In this document: piece by piece, positions 50,787-59,820 of the stretch
Numbering within the stretch: position 1 is the first letter of the stretch
Layout: every line of letters starts with the position of its first letter
DNA from: Paraburkholderia gardini
GTDB taxonomy: Bacteria; Pseudomonadota; Gammaproteobacteria; Burkholderiales; Burkholderiaceae
DNA length: 64,000 nt
Direction of reading: 5' to 3'
Assembly: GCF_907164575.1 (NCBI RefSeq)
Contig: NZ_CAJQYY010000018.1
Location: 62,001-126,000 of the forward strand
Program-made: the position numbers and the translations under genes
The notes under the pieces: model-generated
What the model was told of the DNA's origin: nothing
The model's input: the letters and a program-made list of their open reading frames with translations, nothing else
Database searches by the model: none

Positions 50787-52800
50787 AGCGAACCTCGTGC
50801 AGATCGGCCGTCGAACGCGCCGACAGTGCCGAGAGCAGCGCGGGGATATCGTCGTCCTGCGGCACGAACGGCGAGCCGTCGCGCGGAATGCAGAACGCAC
50901 TTTTGATCAGGAATTTCTTCGTCGCGACGTAGAGGTTCTCCGGCACCTTCTGGCCGGTCGACACGTAGTGCACCGGCAGCTTGTAGCGAATCACCGTGTC
51001 GAGCACGCTGCCGAGATTCGTCGCTTCATCGAGCTTCGTGAGGATGCAGCCGGCGAGCGCCTGGTTATCCGGCGACTTCTGGTAGGCCTGCACCACTTCG
51101 TTGAGTGTGTCGCCGTGGCTCGTTGCGTTCAGCAGCAGCAAACGTTGCACCGGCTGGCCCGTGCCGCACAGCATCGCGATCTGGTCCGACACCGAGCGGT
51201 CGCGCTGGCTCATGCCGATCGTGTCGATCAGCACGATGTGCTTGTTGCGCAGTTCGCTCAGCGCGAGTTGCAGGTCCGCGCCGTCTTTCACCGCATGTAC
51301 CGAGACGCCGAGGATCTTGCCGAAAATGCGCAGTTGCTCGTGGCCGCCGATCCGGTAGCTGTCGGTCGTCAGCAGCGCCACCTTGCTTGCGCCGAAGCGC
51401 ATCACGCAGCGCGCCGCGAGCTTCGCCGTCGTGGTCGTCTTGCCGACGCCCGTCGGCCCCGTCAGCGCGAACACGCCGCCGCGCTCCATCAGCGCGTCTT
51501 CGTTTTCGATCACGGGCAGGTTCGCCCCGAGCACCGAATGCACCCATTCCATGCCCGCGTCCATGTTTTCGACCGCCGGCAGGTTCTCGACCATCATCTT
51601 CACGAGCTGCGCCGAGAAACCGGCTGCGAACAGATGCCGGGTCAGCGCGGCATGCGTCGGGCTGCGACGCTGACGGTCGGCCCACAAGAGGCCGGTGAAC
51701 TGCTCTTCCATCATGCCGCGCAGCGATGCGAGCTCGCTCATCACGGTTTCGTTGACGATCTGCTCCATGCGCGCCTTGATGCCGTCGGTCACGGCCGCTG
51801 CCGCGCCCGGAGACAGACCGGCAAGCGAGTTCACGCCGCCCTTCGCGGCGGCTTTCGCCGGTGCGGCGCGCGGCGCGGCGCGGCGTGCCGCGAGGTCGGC
51901 GGCTTCGCGCGCCCAGTCGGGCGTGCCCGGATCGTCGATTGCGGCCAGCGTGTCGACCGGCGCGCCCAGACCGCGCGCCATCGCGGTGGCCGGCGTCATC
52001 ACCGACTTCGCGGTGTGCGCGACATCCGTCGCCGCGATGCGGCGCGCGTGATCGATCAGCCAGGGGTTCGTTTCGACCATCGTGCGCGGACGGCCCGGCG
52101 CCTCGGCGATTGCCGGCAGCGGCGTCATGACCGACGGTGGCGTCGGCATGTCCGGACGTGCGTCGATGCGGTTTTCCGGGCGGCCTGAAGCGCGACTGCC
52201 GGCGCGCGTGTCCGGACGGCTTTCGAGCCGCGCTTCGGAACGGATCTCGATGCGTGCGTCATCGGTCGTGCGGGTGCTGGACGTGGTGCCGCCGGCGTTG
52301 CCTGCCAGCGTGCTGCTGTCGTTCGATCCGGTTTCGCCGGCCGGCGTCGCCGCGCGCTCCGTGCCGGCTTCCGGACTCGCGCCGAACACCGAGGAAAAGA
52401 CATCCGGCATGGCGCTCGCGTATGGATTCACGGCCATCGACGGCATCGCCGAAGACGGGTACGAAGCCGGCGCGCCGCCAAAGCCGGTGCTCATCGTGGT
52501 GTTGCTGCCCGTGCCGGAACCGGGGTTCGCGCCAGAATATCCCGCGCCGCCATTCAGTCCGGTGCCGAAGTTGCCGTTACCACTATTGCCAGCGCCGAAC
52601 GACACTCCGGAACCGAAGTCATCGGCGGCTTGCTGCGCGGGAGAAATCGCGGCGAGATCGCGATCGGCGAGTGCGACGATTTCGACCGTGCCGTCTTCGA
52701 TCGTACGGTTCGACAGGACGACTGCATCGGAGCCCAGTGCTTCACGAACGAGACGCAGCGCGTCACGACTCGTTGCGCCGACAAATTTACGAATGTTCAA
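50779..52800 (-). CDS. flhF: FlhF, SRP-like GTPase (long form)
   Basis: A 673-residue SRP-type GTPase. TTG 52800 gives MNIRKFVGATSRDALRLVREALG, the standard FlhF N-terminus, with GGGAG upstream; ATG 52836 or 52848 are alternatives but fall nearly on the predicted transcription start. Residues about 60-320 are a long low-complexity Gly/Ser/Arg insertion. The NG domain begins near residue 360, with the P-loop ALTGPTGVGKTTTTAKL at about 440-456, then TTDSYRIGGHEQLRIF and TKLDEATNLGSVLD. FlhF sets flagellar position and number. It is followed by flhG with an 8-bp overlap. Confidence 0.94.
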   Translation of the reverse strand: MNIRKFVGATSRDALRLVREALGSDAVVLSNRTIEDGTVEIVALADRDLAAISPAQQAADDFGSGVSFGAGNSGNGNFGTGLNGGAGYSGANPGSGTGSNTTMSTGFGGAPASYPSSAMPSMAVNPYASAMPDVFSSVFGASPEAGTERAATPAGETGSNDSSTLAGNAGGTTSSTRTTDDARIEIRSEARLESRPDTRAGSRASGRPENRIDARPDMPTPPSVMTPLPAIAEAPGRPRTMVETNPWLIDHARRIAATDVAHTAKSVMTPATAMARGLGAPVDTLAAIDDPGTPDWAREAADLAARRAAPRAAPAKAAAKGGVNSLAGLSPGAAAAVTDGIKARMEQIVNETVMSELASLRGMMEEQFTGLLWADRQRRSPTHAALTRHLFAAGFSAQLVKMMVENLPAVENMDAGMEWVHSVLGANLPVIENEDALMERGGVFALTGPTGVGKTTTTAKLAARCVMRFGASKVALLTTDSYRIGGHEQLRIFGKILGVSVHAVKDGADLQLALSELRNKHIVLIDTIGMSQRDRSVSDQIAMLCGTGQPVQRLLLLNATSHGDTLNEVVQAYQKSPDNQALAGCILTKLDEATNLGSVLDTVIRYKLPVHYVSTGQKVPENLYVATKKFLIKSAFCIPRDGSPFVPQDDDIPALLSALSARSTADLHEVRFG

Positions 52801-52856
52801 GCTTGACTCCCGATGAGCGTCACGGACCGGCAACATACCGCTTCCCATTGAGACGG

Positions 52857-52919
52857 ATTATTGCGAATTAAGTCCACCGCCCATCGGTGGATAAAGACCG
52901 GGAAAGGCGGGCAATTCGC
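52857..52919 (-). promoter_or_regulatory. FlhDC-like box and promoter of flhF
   Basis: On the minus strand: half-site GCGAATTGC (52911-52919), an 18-bp C/T-rich spacer, TATCCACCGAT (half-site TATCCA at 52888-52893), exactly 25 bp, then the -10 AATAAT (52857-52862). It is nearly identical in layout to the flhB site. A transcript would begin near 52850, which argues for the TTG start at 52800. It separates flhFG-fliA from flhBA. Confidence 0.72.
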
Positions 52920-53003
52920 GCATTAGGCACGCGCCGCGCACGGCGCCCGCGCGCCGATATCCGCGCGAAAGGCAACGGGCGTGGGGTATGAAGCGGTGCG
53001 CGG

Positions 53004-53026
53004 GCCGCTGGTTCGACGCCAGCGGC
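53004..53026 (-). terminator. Possible terminator hairpin after flhA
   Basis: GCCGCTGG (53004-53011) pairs perfectly with CCAGCGGC (53019-53026) around a 7-base loop, 18 bp past the flhA stop on the minus strand. No T-run follows, so it may be only a weak terminator or a 3-prime stabilising stem. Confidence 0.4.
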
Positions 53027-53044
53027 GAAGCAAAACGGCCGGCC

Positions 53045-55141
53045 TTACGCGCCAATCACATTGGCAACGCGCACGTGCCGCGTATCGGGCACTTCCGCGT
53101 AGGACAGCACTTTCAGTTGCGGCAGGCTGCGGCGCAGGAAGCGCGCGAGCATCGCACGCAGCGCATGCTGCACGAGCAGCACGGGCGCGAGACCCAGATG
53201 TTGCTGGCGCTGCATCGCCTTCTGCACTTCGGTCAGGAGCGTATTCGCGAGGCCCGGTTCGAGGCCCGGATTCGCGCCGGTCGAGAGCGCCTGTGACAAC
53301 ACCCGTTCGAGATTCGGGTCGAGGCCCATCACCTGCATGTCGCCGGTGCCCGGGAACCACTGCTGCGTGATCGCGCGACCGAGCGCGAGACGCACCGCCG
53401 CCGTGAGGTCGTGCGCATCCGTGATCTTCGGCGCGTGTTCGGCGAGCGATTCGAGAATCGTGCGCAAATCGCGGATCGGCACGCCTTCTTCCAGCAGGTT
53501 CTGCAACACCTTTTGCAGCGTCGTGAGCGACAGGATCTTCGGCACCAGATCGTCGACGAGCGAAGGCGTGTCCTTCTGCATCCGCTCGATAAGCGACTGC
53601 ACTTCCTGACGGCCGAGCAGTTCCGACGCATACGTGACGACCAGGTGATTCAGGTGCGTCGCGACAACCGTGCTCGAATCGACCACCGTGTAGCCATACA
53701 CCTGTGCCTGTTCGCGCAGGTTCGTATCGATCCAGACAGCCGGCAGGCCGAAGGCCGGGTCTTGTGTGGGCGAGCCCGGCAACGCGGCCGTCACCTGCCC
53801 TGGATTGATCGCGAGCCACTGGCCCGGATACGCTTCGCCGACGCCCACTTCGACGCCCTTCAGCGCGATCCGGTAGCCGTTCGGCCGCAGTTCCAGGTTG
53901 TCGCGAATGTGGATGACCGGCGGCAGGAAGCCGATTTCCTGGGCGAATTTCTTGCGGATGCTCTTGATCCGCTTGAGCAGTTCGCCGTCGGAATTCTTGT
54001 CGACGAGCGGAATCAGCCGGTAGCCGACTTCGAGACCGAGCGTGTCGATCATCGTCACGTCGTCCCAGCTGGCTTCGGTTGCTTCGGTGGACGTGAGCGC
54101 GGCCGGCACGACGTCGACGAGCGCCGCGGCGGCCTTGCTTTGCGACGCGCGCTTTTTCATCGTGCGGCCAAGCTGGATCAGGCCGCCGCCGAGCAGCAGG
54201 AACGCGAAGTGCGGCATGCCCGGAATCAGGCCCATCAGCACGAGGATCGCGCCGGTGATGACCAGCACGCGCGGATTCGTGAAAAGCTGGCCGGTCAGCT
54301 GCGTGCCGATGTCTTCGTTGGTCGCGACGCGCGAGACGATCACACCGGCTGCCGTCGAAATCACGAGCGAGGGAATCTGCGCGACGAGGCCGTCACCGAT
54401 CGTCAGCAGCGTGTAGACCTTGCCGGCCGCCGCGAAGTCCATGTTGTGCTGGACCACGCCGACGATCAGCCCGCCGATGATGTTGATCACCATGATCAGC
54501 AGGCCGGCGATCGCATCGCCGCGCACGAACTTGCTCGCGCCGTCCATCGAGCCGTAGAACTCGGCTTCCTGGGAGATTTCCAGGCGGCGCTTGCGCGCCT
54601 GTTCTTCGTTGATCAGGCCGGCGTTCAGGTCGGCGTCGATCGCCATCTGCTTGCCGGGCATCGCGTCGAGCGTGAAGCGCGCGGACACTTCCGCGATCCG
54701 CCCCGCGCCCTTCGTGATCACCATGAAGTTGATCACCATCAGGATGACGAAGACGACGATACCGACCGCGAAGTTGCCGCCCACGAGGAAGTGACCGAAC
54801 GACTCGATCACCTGGCCGGCCGCGTCCGGTCCTTTGTGACCTTCGAGCAGCACGACCCGCGTGGACGCCACGTTCAGCGAGAGCCGCAACAGCGTGGAGA
54901 ACAGCAGCACGCTCGGGAACGCCGCGAAATCGAGCGGCTTCATCGTGTACATGGCGACGAGCAGCACCATCACCGAAAGCGCGATGTTGAACGTGAACAG
55001 CAGGTCCAGCAGGAAGGGCGGCAACGGCAGGATCATCATGCCGAGGATCATGACGATCAGCACTGGACCCGCGAGCGCGCGCAGGTTGGTGCCGCTCAAT
55101 GCGTCCGGCCGTCGCGAAAGGAACCCGATGCGTGCGTTCAT
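53045..55141 (-). CDS. flhA: FlhA, export gate protein
   Basis: A 698-residue export gate protein. Eight membrane helices occupy the first 330 residues, with the FHIPEP-type loop ARFTLDAMPGKQMAIDADLNAGLI near residue 150. The large cytoplasmic domain includes PSLVDDLVPKILSLTTLQKVLQNLLEEGVPIRDLRTILE near residue 560. FlhA forms the nonameric docking ring for chaperone-substrate complexes. It overlaps flhB by 4 bp (ATGA). Confidence 0.97.
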   Translation of the reverse strand: MNARIGFLSRRPDALSGTNLRALAGPVLIVMILGMMILPLPPFLLDLLFTFNIALSVMVLLVAMYTMKPLDFAAFPSVLLFSTLLRLSLNVASTRVVLLEGHKGPDAAGQVIESFGHFLVGGNFAVGIVVFVILMVINFMVITKGAGRIAEVSARFTLDAMPGKQMAIDADLNAGLINEEQARKRRLEISQEAEFYGSMDGASKFVRGDAIAGLLIMVINIIGGLIVGVVQHNMDFAAAGKVYTLLTIGDGLVAQIPSLVISTAAGVIVSRVATNEDIGTQLTGQLFTNPRVLVITGAILVLMGLIPGMPHFAFLLLGGGLIQLGRTMKKRASQSKAAAALVDVVPAALTSTEATEASWDDVTMIDTLGLEVGYRLIPLVDKNSDGELLKRIKSIRKKFAQEIGFLPPVIHIRDNLELRPNGYRIALKGVEVGVGEAYPGQWLAINPGQVTAALPGSPTQDPAFGLPAVWIDTNLREQAQVYGYTVVDSSTVVATHLNHLVVTYASELLGRQEVQSLIERMQKDTPSLVDDLVPKILSLTTLQKVLQNLLEEGVPIRDLRTILESLAEHAPKITDAHDLTAAVRLALGRAITQQWFPGTGDMQVMGLDPNLERVLSQALSTGANPGLEPGLANTLLTEVQKAMQRQQHLGLAPVLLVQHALRAMLARFLRRSLPQLKVLSYAEVPDTRHVRVANVIGA

Positions 55142-56346
55142 GCTGAGGCTCCGTTGCCTTCGTTTTCATCGCCGAGTGCGTCGGCGGCTTCCTGCATGGC
55201 TTCGTCGTCGGGGACGCCGCCCTTGTCGAGTTCGGCGGGCACGTCGAACTCCGTCGGCGCGACCGGCTTTTCGCCGCCTTCGTCCCTGAACCGTTTGAGC
55301 TGGTAGACCCACGCCAGCACTTCGGCGACCGCGCCGTAGAGCGGGCCCGGAATTTCACGGTTCAGCTCGACGTTGTGATACAGCGCCCGTGCAAGCGGCG
55401 GCGCTTCGAGCAGCGGCACGTTGTTTTCGACGGCCAGCTCGCGGATGCGCGCCGCCACGAGATTCACGCCCTTGGCGACGACCTTCGGCGCGCGCATCTC
55501 GCCGTCCGTGTACTTCAACGCAACGGCGAAGTGGGTCGGGTTGGTCACGACGACGTCCGCCTTCGGCACTTCCCCCATCATCCGGCGCCGCGCGATCGCG
55601 CGCTGCTGCTGGCGGATGCGGCCCTTCACGTGCGGATCGCCTTCGTTTTCGCGGTGCTCGCGTTTCACTTCGTCCTTCGTCATGCGCAACTTCTTGTGGT
55701 ACGACCAGAGCTGATACGGCACGTCGAGCGCGGCGACGAGCGCCATGCCGGCCACGGTCATGCCGCAGCAGACGCCGATCAGATGAACCGCGTTGGCGAA
55801 CGCCTCGTGCATCGGCTGCATGGCGAGCGCGAGGATTTCATCGCGACGATTCAGGATCGCCGTCGTGCCGATGATGCCGACCACCAGCGTCTTCGCGAAC
55901 GACAGGCCAAGCTGGATCGGGCCGTTGATCGAAAACATGCGGCCCAGACCCGCGATCGGGTCGAGCCGGCTGAACTTCGGCTCCCAGGATTTCGTCGAGA
56001 TCAGCCAGCCGCCGAGCGCGAGCGGCGCGAGCAGCGCGGCGACGCCCGTCAGCGCGAGAACCGGAAACAGCACGGAAAGACCTTCGCGACCCACGACGCC
56101 CGCGCCGATCAGCATGCTGCGCGTTTCGAAGACGGTCGCGTGGTCGAACGTGAAGGCCGCGCGCAGCATGTTCTGCGTGTGCTCGCCGATCGAACCGGAC
56201 ATCGCCCACGTGCCGAAAAAGCCCGCCGACAGCAGCGCAAAGGTCGAAAGCTCCCGGGAACGCGCAACCTGCCCCTCTTCCCGCGCCTTTTCAATGCGCC
56301 GGGGAGTGGCTGATTCGGTTTTTTCGAGGTCGCTATCCTCTGCCAA
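55138..56346 (-). CDS. flhB: FlhB, export switch protein
   Basis: A 402-residue export switch protein. The N-terminus (DLEKTESATPRRIEKAREEGQVARSREL) and four membrane segments are typical. The autocleavage site NPTH begins at N269 (VVVTNPTHFAVALKY), followed by VAKGVNLVAARIRELA and a conserved C-terminal domain. An acidic tail of about 40 residues is extra. FliK contact with this domain flips export from hook to filament substrates. A small homologue of the C-terminal domain lies at 7416-7769. Confidence 0.97.
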   Translation of the reverse strand: MAEDSDLEKTESATPRRIEKAREEGQVARSRELSTFALLSAGFFGTWAMSGSIGEHTQNMLRAAFTFDHATVFETRSMLIGAGVVGREGLSVLFPVLALTGVAALLAPLALGGWLISTKSWEPKFSRLDPIAGLGRMFSINGPIQLGLSFAKTLVVGIIGTTAILNRRDEILALAMQPMHEAFANAVHLIGVCCGMTVAGMALVAALDVPYQLWSYHKKLRMTKDEVKREHRENEGDPHVKGRIRQQQRAIARRRMMGEVPKADVVVTNPTHFAVALKYTDGEMRAPKVVAKGVNLVAARIRELAVENNVPLLEAPPLARALYHNVELNREIPGPLYGAVAEVLAWVYQLKRFRDEGGEKPVAPTEFDVPAELDKGGVPDDEAMQEAADALGDENEGNGASA

Positions 56347-56394
56347 CGCGCTCTCCAGATGATCGGGGCACCCTGCCCTTTTTCAGTGAGAGCG

Positions 56395-56457
56395 ATTATT
56401 CCCGCAGAAGTCGAGCGACGATCGGCGGATAAAGCCGGGGAAAGGGGGGTATTTCGG
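56395..56457 (-). promoter_or_regulatory. FlhDC-like box and promoter of flhB
   Basis: On the minus strand: CCGAAATA (56450-56457), an 18-bp C-rich spacer (CCCCCCTTTCCCCGGCTT), TATCCGCCGAT (half-site TATCCG at 56426-56431), 25 bp, then AATAAT as -10 (56395-56400), 49 bp before the flhB ATG. It is the clearest example of the shared motif in this window. Confidence 0.74.
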
Positions 56458-56552
56458 GGGATGAAACGCGCGCCCGGCTCAGGCGGCGCCGGTGCATCGG
56501 TGTGACCAGGAGGTCGGGGCGGCGCCGCGTCAGGCGGAACCGCCCCGCCCGG

Positions 56553-57812
56553 TCAGAACGCGATGAATGGCGCCGGGCCGCCCGTCGAGCTCAGATCCAT
56601 GCCGAAGTACACATAGCGGCCGAAGAAAAACGGCAGGCCGAGATCGACCCAGCCGGCCCTGATGCCCTCGCCGGCCAGGTCGTTGAACGCGAAGTTGGTG
56701 CCGCCCGAGACGAGCGTCGCCGCGCTGACGACGTTCATGTTGACGTTCGCGCTCGCGCTGCCGGTGCCCTTCACCGTGAAGGGCCGCGTCTGCGCGCTCG
56801 GCGGGCAGTAGAAGCCCGGCTCGTTGCTGCCGCAGGCGGCGAGCGTCGAATCGTCGAAGAAATAGCCGTTCGAGCCCGTATCGAACAGCGCGGTCGCGGG
56901 ATTGCCATTGAACGTACTGCCGGTCAGGTCGCCAGCGGAGTCGGACAGGAAGGTCTGCGCGGCCGTCAGCGTGTTGTTCGACTGCGTGTTGATGCCGAAC
57001 ACGAGCGTGCCCTGCGCCGAAGCCGCGCCGGTATTCGACACCGGCGGCAATTGCACGATCACCCCGTTGTTGTCGCCGCTGAATTTCGGCACCGGGTTGG
57101 CGACCTGCACGGCCGTAGTCGCAATCGTGGGCGTGCATGTGTTGCCGGTGCACCCGTAATAATTGCTGGAGGTCGGGTCCAGACACGTCGTACCGCAATC
57201 GTTCTGCATCACGCCGATGCCGAGGATGCCGTTCACGCGCAGGTCGTCGACGGTGTTTTCCGGCACGCCGGTACACGACGCGGGCACGGAGGCCGCCGCC
57301 AGATCGCCGATGATCTGGACCGGCAGACTGGCCGCCCGCTTCTGGCCGAGGGTCACGTCGGCGGTGCGCACGGAGCCCCACGTGAAACCGTCGGCGAAAG
57401 ACGCACATTCAGCCAGGTGCTGCGAGCCGTTGACTGTCGTGACGGGCAACGCGGAACCAAGCGTCGCATTGAGCGCCGTACTCACGATTCGCAGCCCGTA
57501 CGAGCCCGTATCGAGCTGCACGTGATCGACGATCTGGCAGTTCGCCGTGCCCGGCGCGCAGATTTGCACGCTCACGGTGGGGATGTTGATGACGTTCTTC
57601 AGCCCTTTATCGACGGTAATCGCGACAGTGTTCGCGGCGCCCACCGCGACCGGCTGCTGCGTCGGGCCGGCCGGCAGCGAACTGATGCCGTTGCCCGCGT
57701 TGTTGCTGCCACTGTCGCCGCCGCCTCCGCCGCCGCATGCCGCGACGAGCGACGCCATGACGACCACCGCCGCAACCTGCATCCATCCCTTGAGCTTTGT
57801 TGTGATTTGCAC
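56553..57812 (-). CDS. DUF3443 lipoprotein with two DTGS motifs
   Basis: A 419-residue lipoprotein from GTG 57812, with AGGAGA upstream; the frame is open to 57908 but the upstream part is Arg-rich and lacks a start signal. The signal and lipobox are MQVAAVVVMASLVAAC, followed by a Gly run. The body contains two DTGS motifs, VQLDTGSYGLRIV near residue 98 and ALFDTGSNGYFFDD near residue 315, each followed by hydrophobic residues as in pepsin-like aspartic proteases. Several Cys pairs suggest a disulfide-bonded periplasmic or surface protein. It resembles the DUF3443 family, whose function is unknown. A DUF2844 gene precedes it by 25 bp. Confidence 0.85.
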   Translation of the reverse strand: MQITTKLKGWMQVAAVVVMASLVAACGGGGGGDSGSNNAGNGISSLPAGPTQQPVAVGAANTVAITVDKGLKNVINIPTVSVQICAPGTANCQIVDHVQLDTGSYGLRIVSTALNATLGSALPVTTVNGSQHLAECASFADGFTWGSVRTADVTLGQKRAASLPVQIIGDLAAASVPASCTGVPENTVDDLRVNGILGIGVMQNDCGTTCLDPTSSNYYGCTGNTCTPTIATTAVQVANPVPKFSGDNNGVIVQLPPVSNTGAASAQGTLVFGINTQSNNTLTAAQTFLSDSAGDLTGSTFNGNPATALFDTGSNGYFFDDSTLAACGSNEPGFYCPPSAQTRPFTVKGTGSASANVNMNVVSAATLVSGGTNFAFNDLAGEGIRAGWVDLGLPFFFGRYVYFGMDLSSTGGPAPFIAF

Positions 57813-57837
57813 GCTTCGTCTCCTGGTGGTCAAGGGA

Positions 57838-58362
57838 TCACTGGATGTCCTGGCCGCTGACGCCGGCCGGCAACGCCTGCGGCAGCCACGCGACGCCAGC
57901 GAACGCACCCATGTGACCGCCGGAGCGCACCACCAGCGTGCTCTGGTCGACCGCGCTCACGCCGCGCCGGCCAGACGTCGCGCGCGCGGCCTTCACGGCG
58001 TCGACGTATTGCGGGAAGTAGCTGCCGAGCAGGTCGGCGAGATCGGGCATCCGCGGACCCTGCCACGCGATGCCGAACACCGTCCCCGCCGACGACACAT
58101 ACTCATGCACGACGGTGCCGGAGCCGAACGTCGTCTCGCGAACGGTGTAGGCGGTGGAAGCGGACTGGGAGGGTGAAGCGGAAGCAGAGCGGGAAACAAC
58201 CGCTGAGCCCTGCACGACGCGCGATGAGGTGGAAGCCCCCGCGGGTGTTGTCATCGGACTGCCGCCCAGCCCTGCGTGAGCGGAGCGGGCAGCGATCAAC
58301 GTACAGCACAATCCGAGCGACGTCAGCGTAACGACGCGCGCGAGGTGACTCGATTTCGACAT
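57838..58362 (-). CDS. DUF2844 family secreted protein
   Basis: A 174-residue protein with a signal peptide (VVTLTSLGLCCTLIAARSAHA, about residues 10-30). A Ser/Thr/Ala-rich stretch is followed by the DUF2844-like core YTVRETTFGSGTVVHEYVSSAGTVFGIAWQGPRMPDLADLLGSYF, and a C-terminal VVRSGGHMGAFAGVAWLPQALP. It is probably periplasmic. It is co-directional and 25 bp upstream of the DUF3443 gene, a pairing seen in Burkholderia-group genomes as far as I recall. Function is unknown. Confidence 0.85.
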   Translation of the reverse strand: MSKSSHLARVVTLTSLGLCCTLIAARSAHAGLGGSPMTTPAGASTSSRVVQGSAVVSRSASASPSQSASTAYTVRETTFGSGTVVHEYVSSAGTVFGIAWQGPRMPDLADLLGSYFPQYVDAVKAARATSGRRGVSAVDQSTLVVRSGGHMGAFAGVAWLPQALPAGVSGQDIQ

Positions 58363-58634
58363 TCCCAGGCTCCCCTTGGCAAGTGACCGCCGGGTTCGTA
58401 CGGTAGCGAACCGGCAGTTCTGGAACTGGCCCGCCGGTGCGCCGTGAATCGGACGATCCGGGCGATCCGGACGCCAGCGTCCTGTCGCCGTAGTATGCCT
58501 GTGGATTATTTCAAAGAGCCTGTTCCGCCTGTTCCGCCACGCGGCAAGCGCGCTTCACGTCACCGCCTGTGACGGCGAGGCGCTTTCGCGCGCACCGGCG
58601 CGCATTTCGACGCGCGCCGTCACGCGGCCCTGCA
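58363..58634. other. Intergenic region between cheZ and the DUF2844 gene
   Basis: A 272-bp gap with no supported gene. It contains an inverted repeat CGGGTTCG (58391-58398) / CGAACCGG (58407-58414) about 30 bp upstream of the DUF2844 start, and several GCGCG-rich short dyads near 58590-58620 that could end the che operon. No flagellar-type box is seen, so the DUF pair probably has separate control. Confidence 0.4.
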
Positions 58635-59351
58635 TTAAAACCCGAGGCTCGCGAGCAGATCGTCGACCTGCGCCTGATCCTGCACGACGTCGGCCTTGCC
58701 TTCCGGGTTGATCTGCGGCCCGTTGAGCAGGCCTTCCGGGCTGCCCGTCGGAGCGGCCGGGTCGGAAGCCACCAGTGCCGCCGCGGTCGCCGCGAACTGC
58801 TCACGACGCTCCGGCGCGATGTTCTCGACCAGCACGCCAAGCAGCTGCTGCTCGATCAGGTACACGACGTCCATGATCTTCTTGATGACCTGGCCCGTCA
58901 GATCCTGGAAATCCTGCGCGAGCATGATTTCGAGGAGTTGCGAGCTCGTCGCCGTCGTCGAATCGGGCAGGTTCTTCAGGAACGTGCGCGTGTCGCCCAT
59001 CAGCGCGCGCACTTCCTCGCGTTCGATGGGCGCGGCGTACCACTCGTCCCAGCGCGTCTCGAGCACGGCAGCGTCTTTCTGCAACTGCTCCTGCACCGGC
59101 TTCGCGATTTCAATGGCGGTCAGGACGCGTTCGGCGGCCTGCTCCGTCATCATCACAACGTACTTCAGACGGTCGCGCGCGTCGGGCACGGCTTCCGCGG
59201 CACGCTCGACATGCTTGTCGAGCCCCAGTTCGCGCATCGAATCGCGCAGCGTGCGCGTCAGTTGCCCGATGCGGGCGAGAATACGATCGGTCGCGATATC
59301 GCTGCCGTCGTCCCGCGAATCGGCGTCTTGCGCGTCGGTCGGCTCGTTCAC
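58635..59351 (-). CDS. cheZ: CheZ, CheY-P phosphatase
   Basis: A 238-residue phosphatase starting at GTG 59351, two bases after the cheY stop. The long helical hairpin includes the catalytic segment [21 protein letters not shown] (about residues 143-163), with the Gln in DFQDLTGQ, and a C-terminal tail ending [10 protein letters not shown] that binds CheY. Length is close to enteric CheZ (214). It speeds dephosphorylation of CheY. It is last in the che operon. Confidence 0.96.
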   Translation of the reverse strand: MNEPTDAQDADSRDDGSDIATDRILARIGQLTRTLRDSMRELGLDKHVERAAEAVPDARDRLKYVVMMTEQAAERVLTAIEIAKPVQEQLQKDAAVLETRWDEWYAAPIEREEVRALMGDTRTFLKNLPDSTTATSSQLLEIMLAQDFQDLTGQVIKKIMDVVYLIEQQLLGVLVENIAPERREQFAATAAALVASDPAAPTGSPEGLLNGPQINPEGKADVVQDQAQVDDLLASLGF

Positions 59352-59353
59352 AG

Positions 59354-59749
59354 TCAGCTCCCCGTCTTCGCCATCTTCTCGAGAATCTTGTTGAGCTTCT
59401 CGTCGAGCGTCACCGCCGTGAACGGCTTGACCACATAGCCGCTCGCACCGGCCTGCGCCGCCGCGATAATGTTTTCCTTCTTCGATTCCGCCGTCACCAT
59501 CAGCACCGGCAGGTGCGTCAGGTTCGCGTCGGCGCGAATTTCCTTCAGCATCGCGAGGCCGTCGAGATTCGGCATGTTCCAGTCGGAAATCACGAAGTCG
59601 TAGCGGCCGCTGCGCAGACGCGAGAGACCCACCGCGCCGTCTTCCGCCTCGTCGACGTTCGAATAGCCCAGTTCCTTCAGCAGGTTGCGAACGATCCGGC
59701 GCATCGTCGGAAAGTCGTCCACCACCAGAATTTTCATTCCCTTATCCAT
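59354..59749 (-). CDS. cheY: CheY, chemotaxis response regulator
   Basis: A 131-residue single receiver domain. The acid pocket is D11/D12 ([11 protein letters not shown]), the phospho-acceptor D56 ([14 protein letters not shown]), the Thr in [10 protein letters not shown] and the Lys in YVVKPFT. Phospho-CheY binds FliM and changes rotation direction. It lies between cheB and cheZ. Confidence 0.97.
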   Translation of the reverse strand: MDKGMKILVVDDFPTMRRIVRNLLKELGYSNVDEAEDGAVGLSRLRSGRYDFVISDWNMPNLDGLAMLKEIRADANLTHLPVLMVTAESKKENIIAAAQAGASGYVVKPFTAVTLDEKLNKILEKMAKTGS

Positions 59750-59820
59750 TTCAATTCCCTTTTCCCGTGTCTTCGAAGGTGCGGCGAGCGTCCGCCTGTT
59801 CGTTCAGTTTCAGGCCGGCA

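Noticed and set aside
49917-50900. Longer flhG frame beginning 50900
   Set aside because: The extra N-terminus is encoded antiparallel to nothing but within flhF in another frame, is Arg-rich, and has no ribosome-binding site; TTG 50786 with GAGG fits the conserved FlhG start.
53411-55306. Plus-strand open frame of about 630 residues opposite flhA
   Set aside because: Antisense to flhA, dominated by Arg, His, Asp and Gln runs; no recognisable protein.
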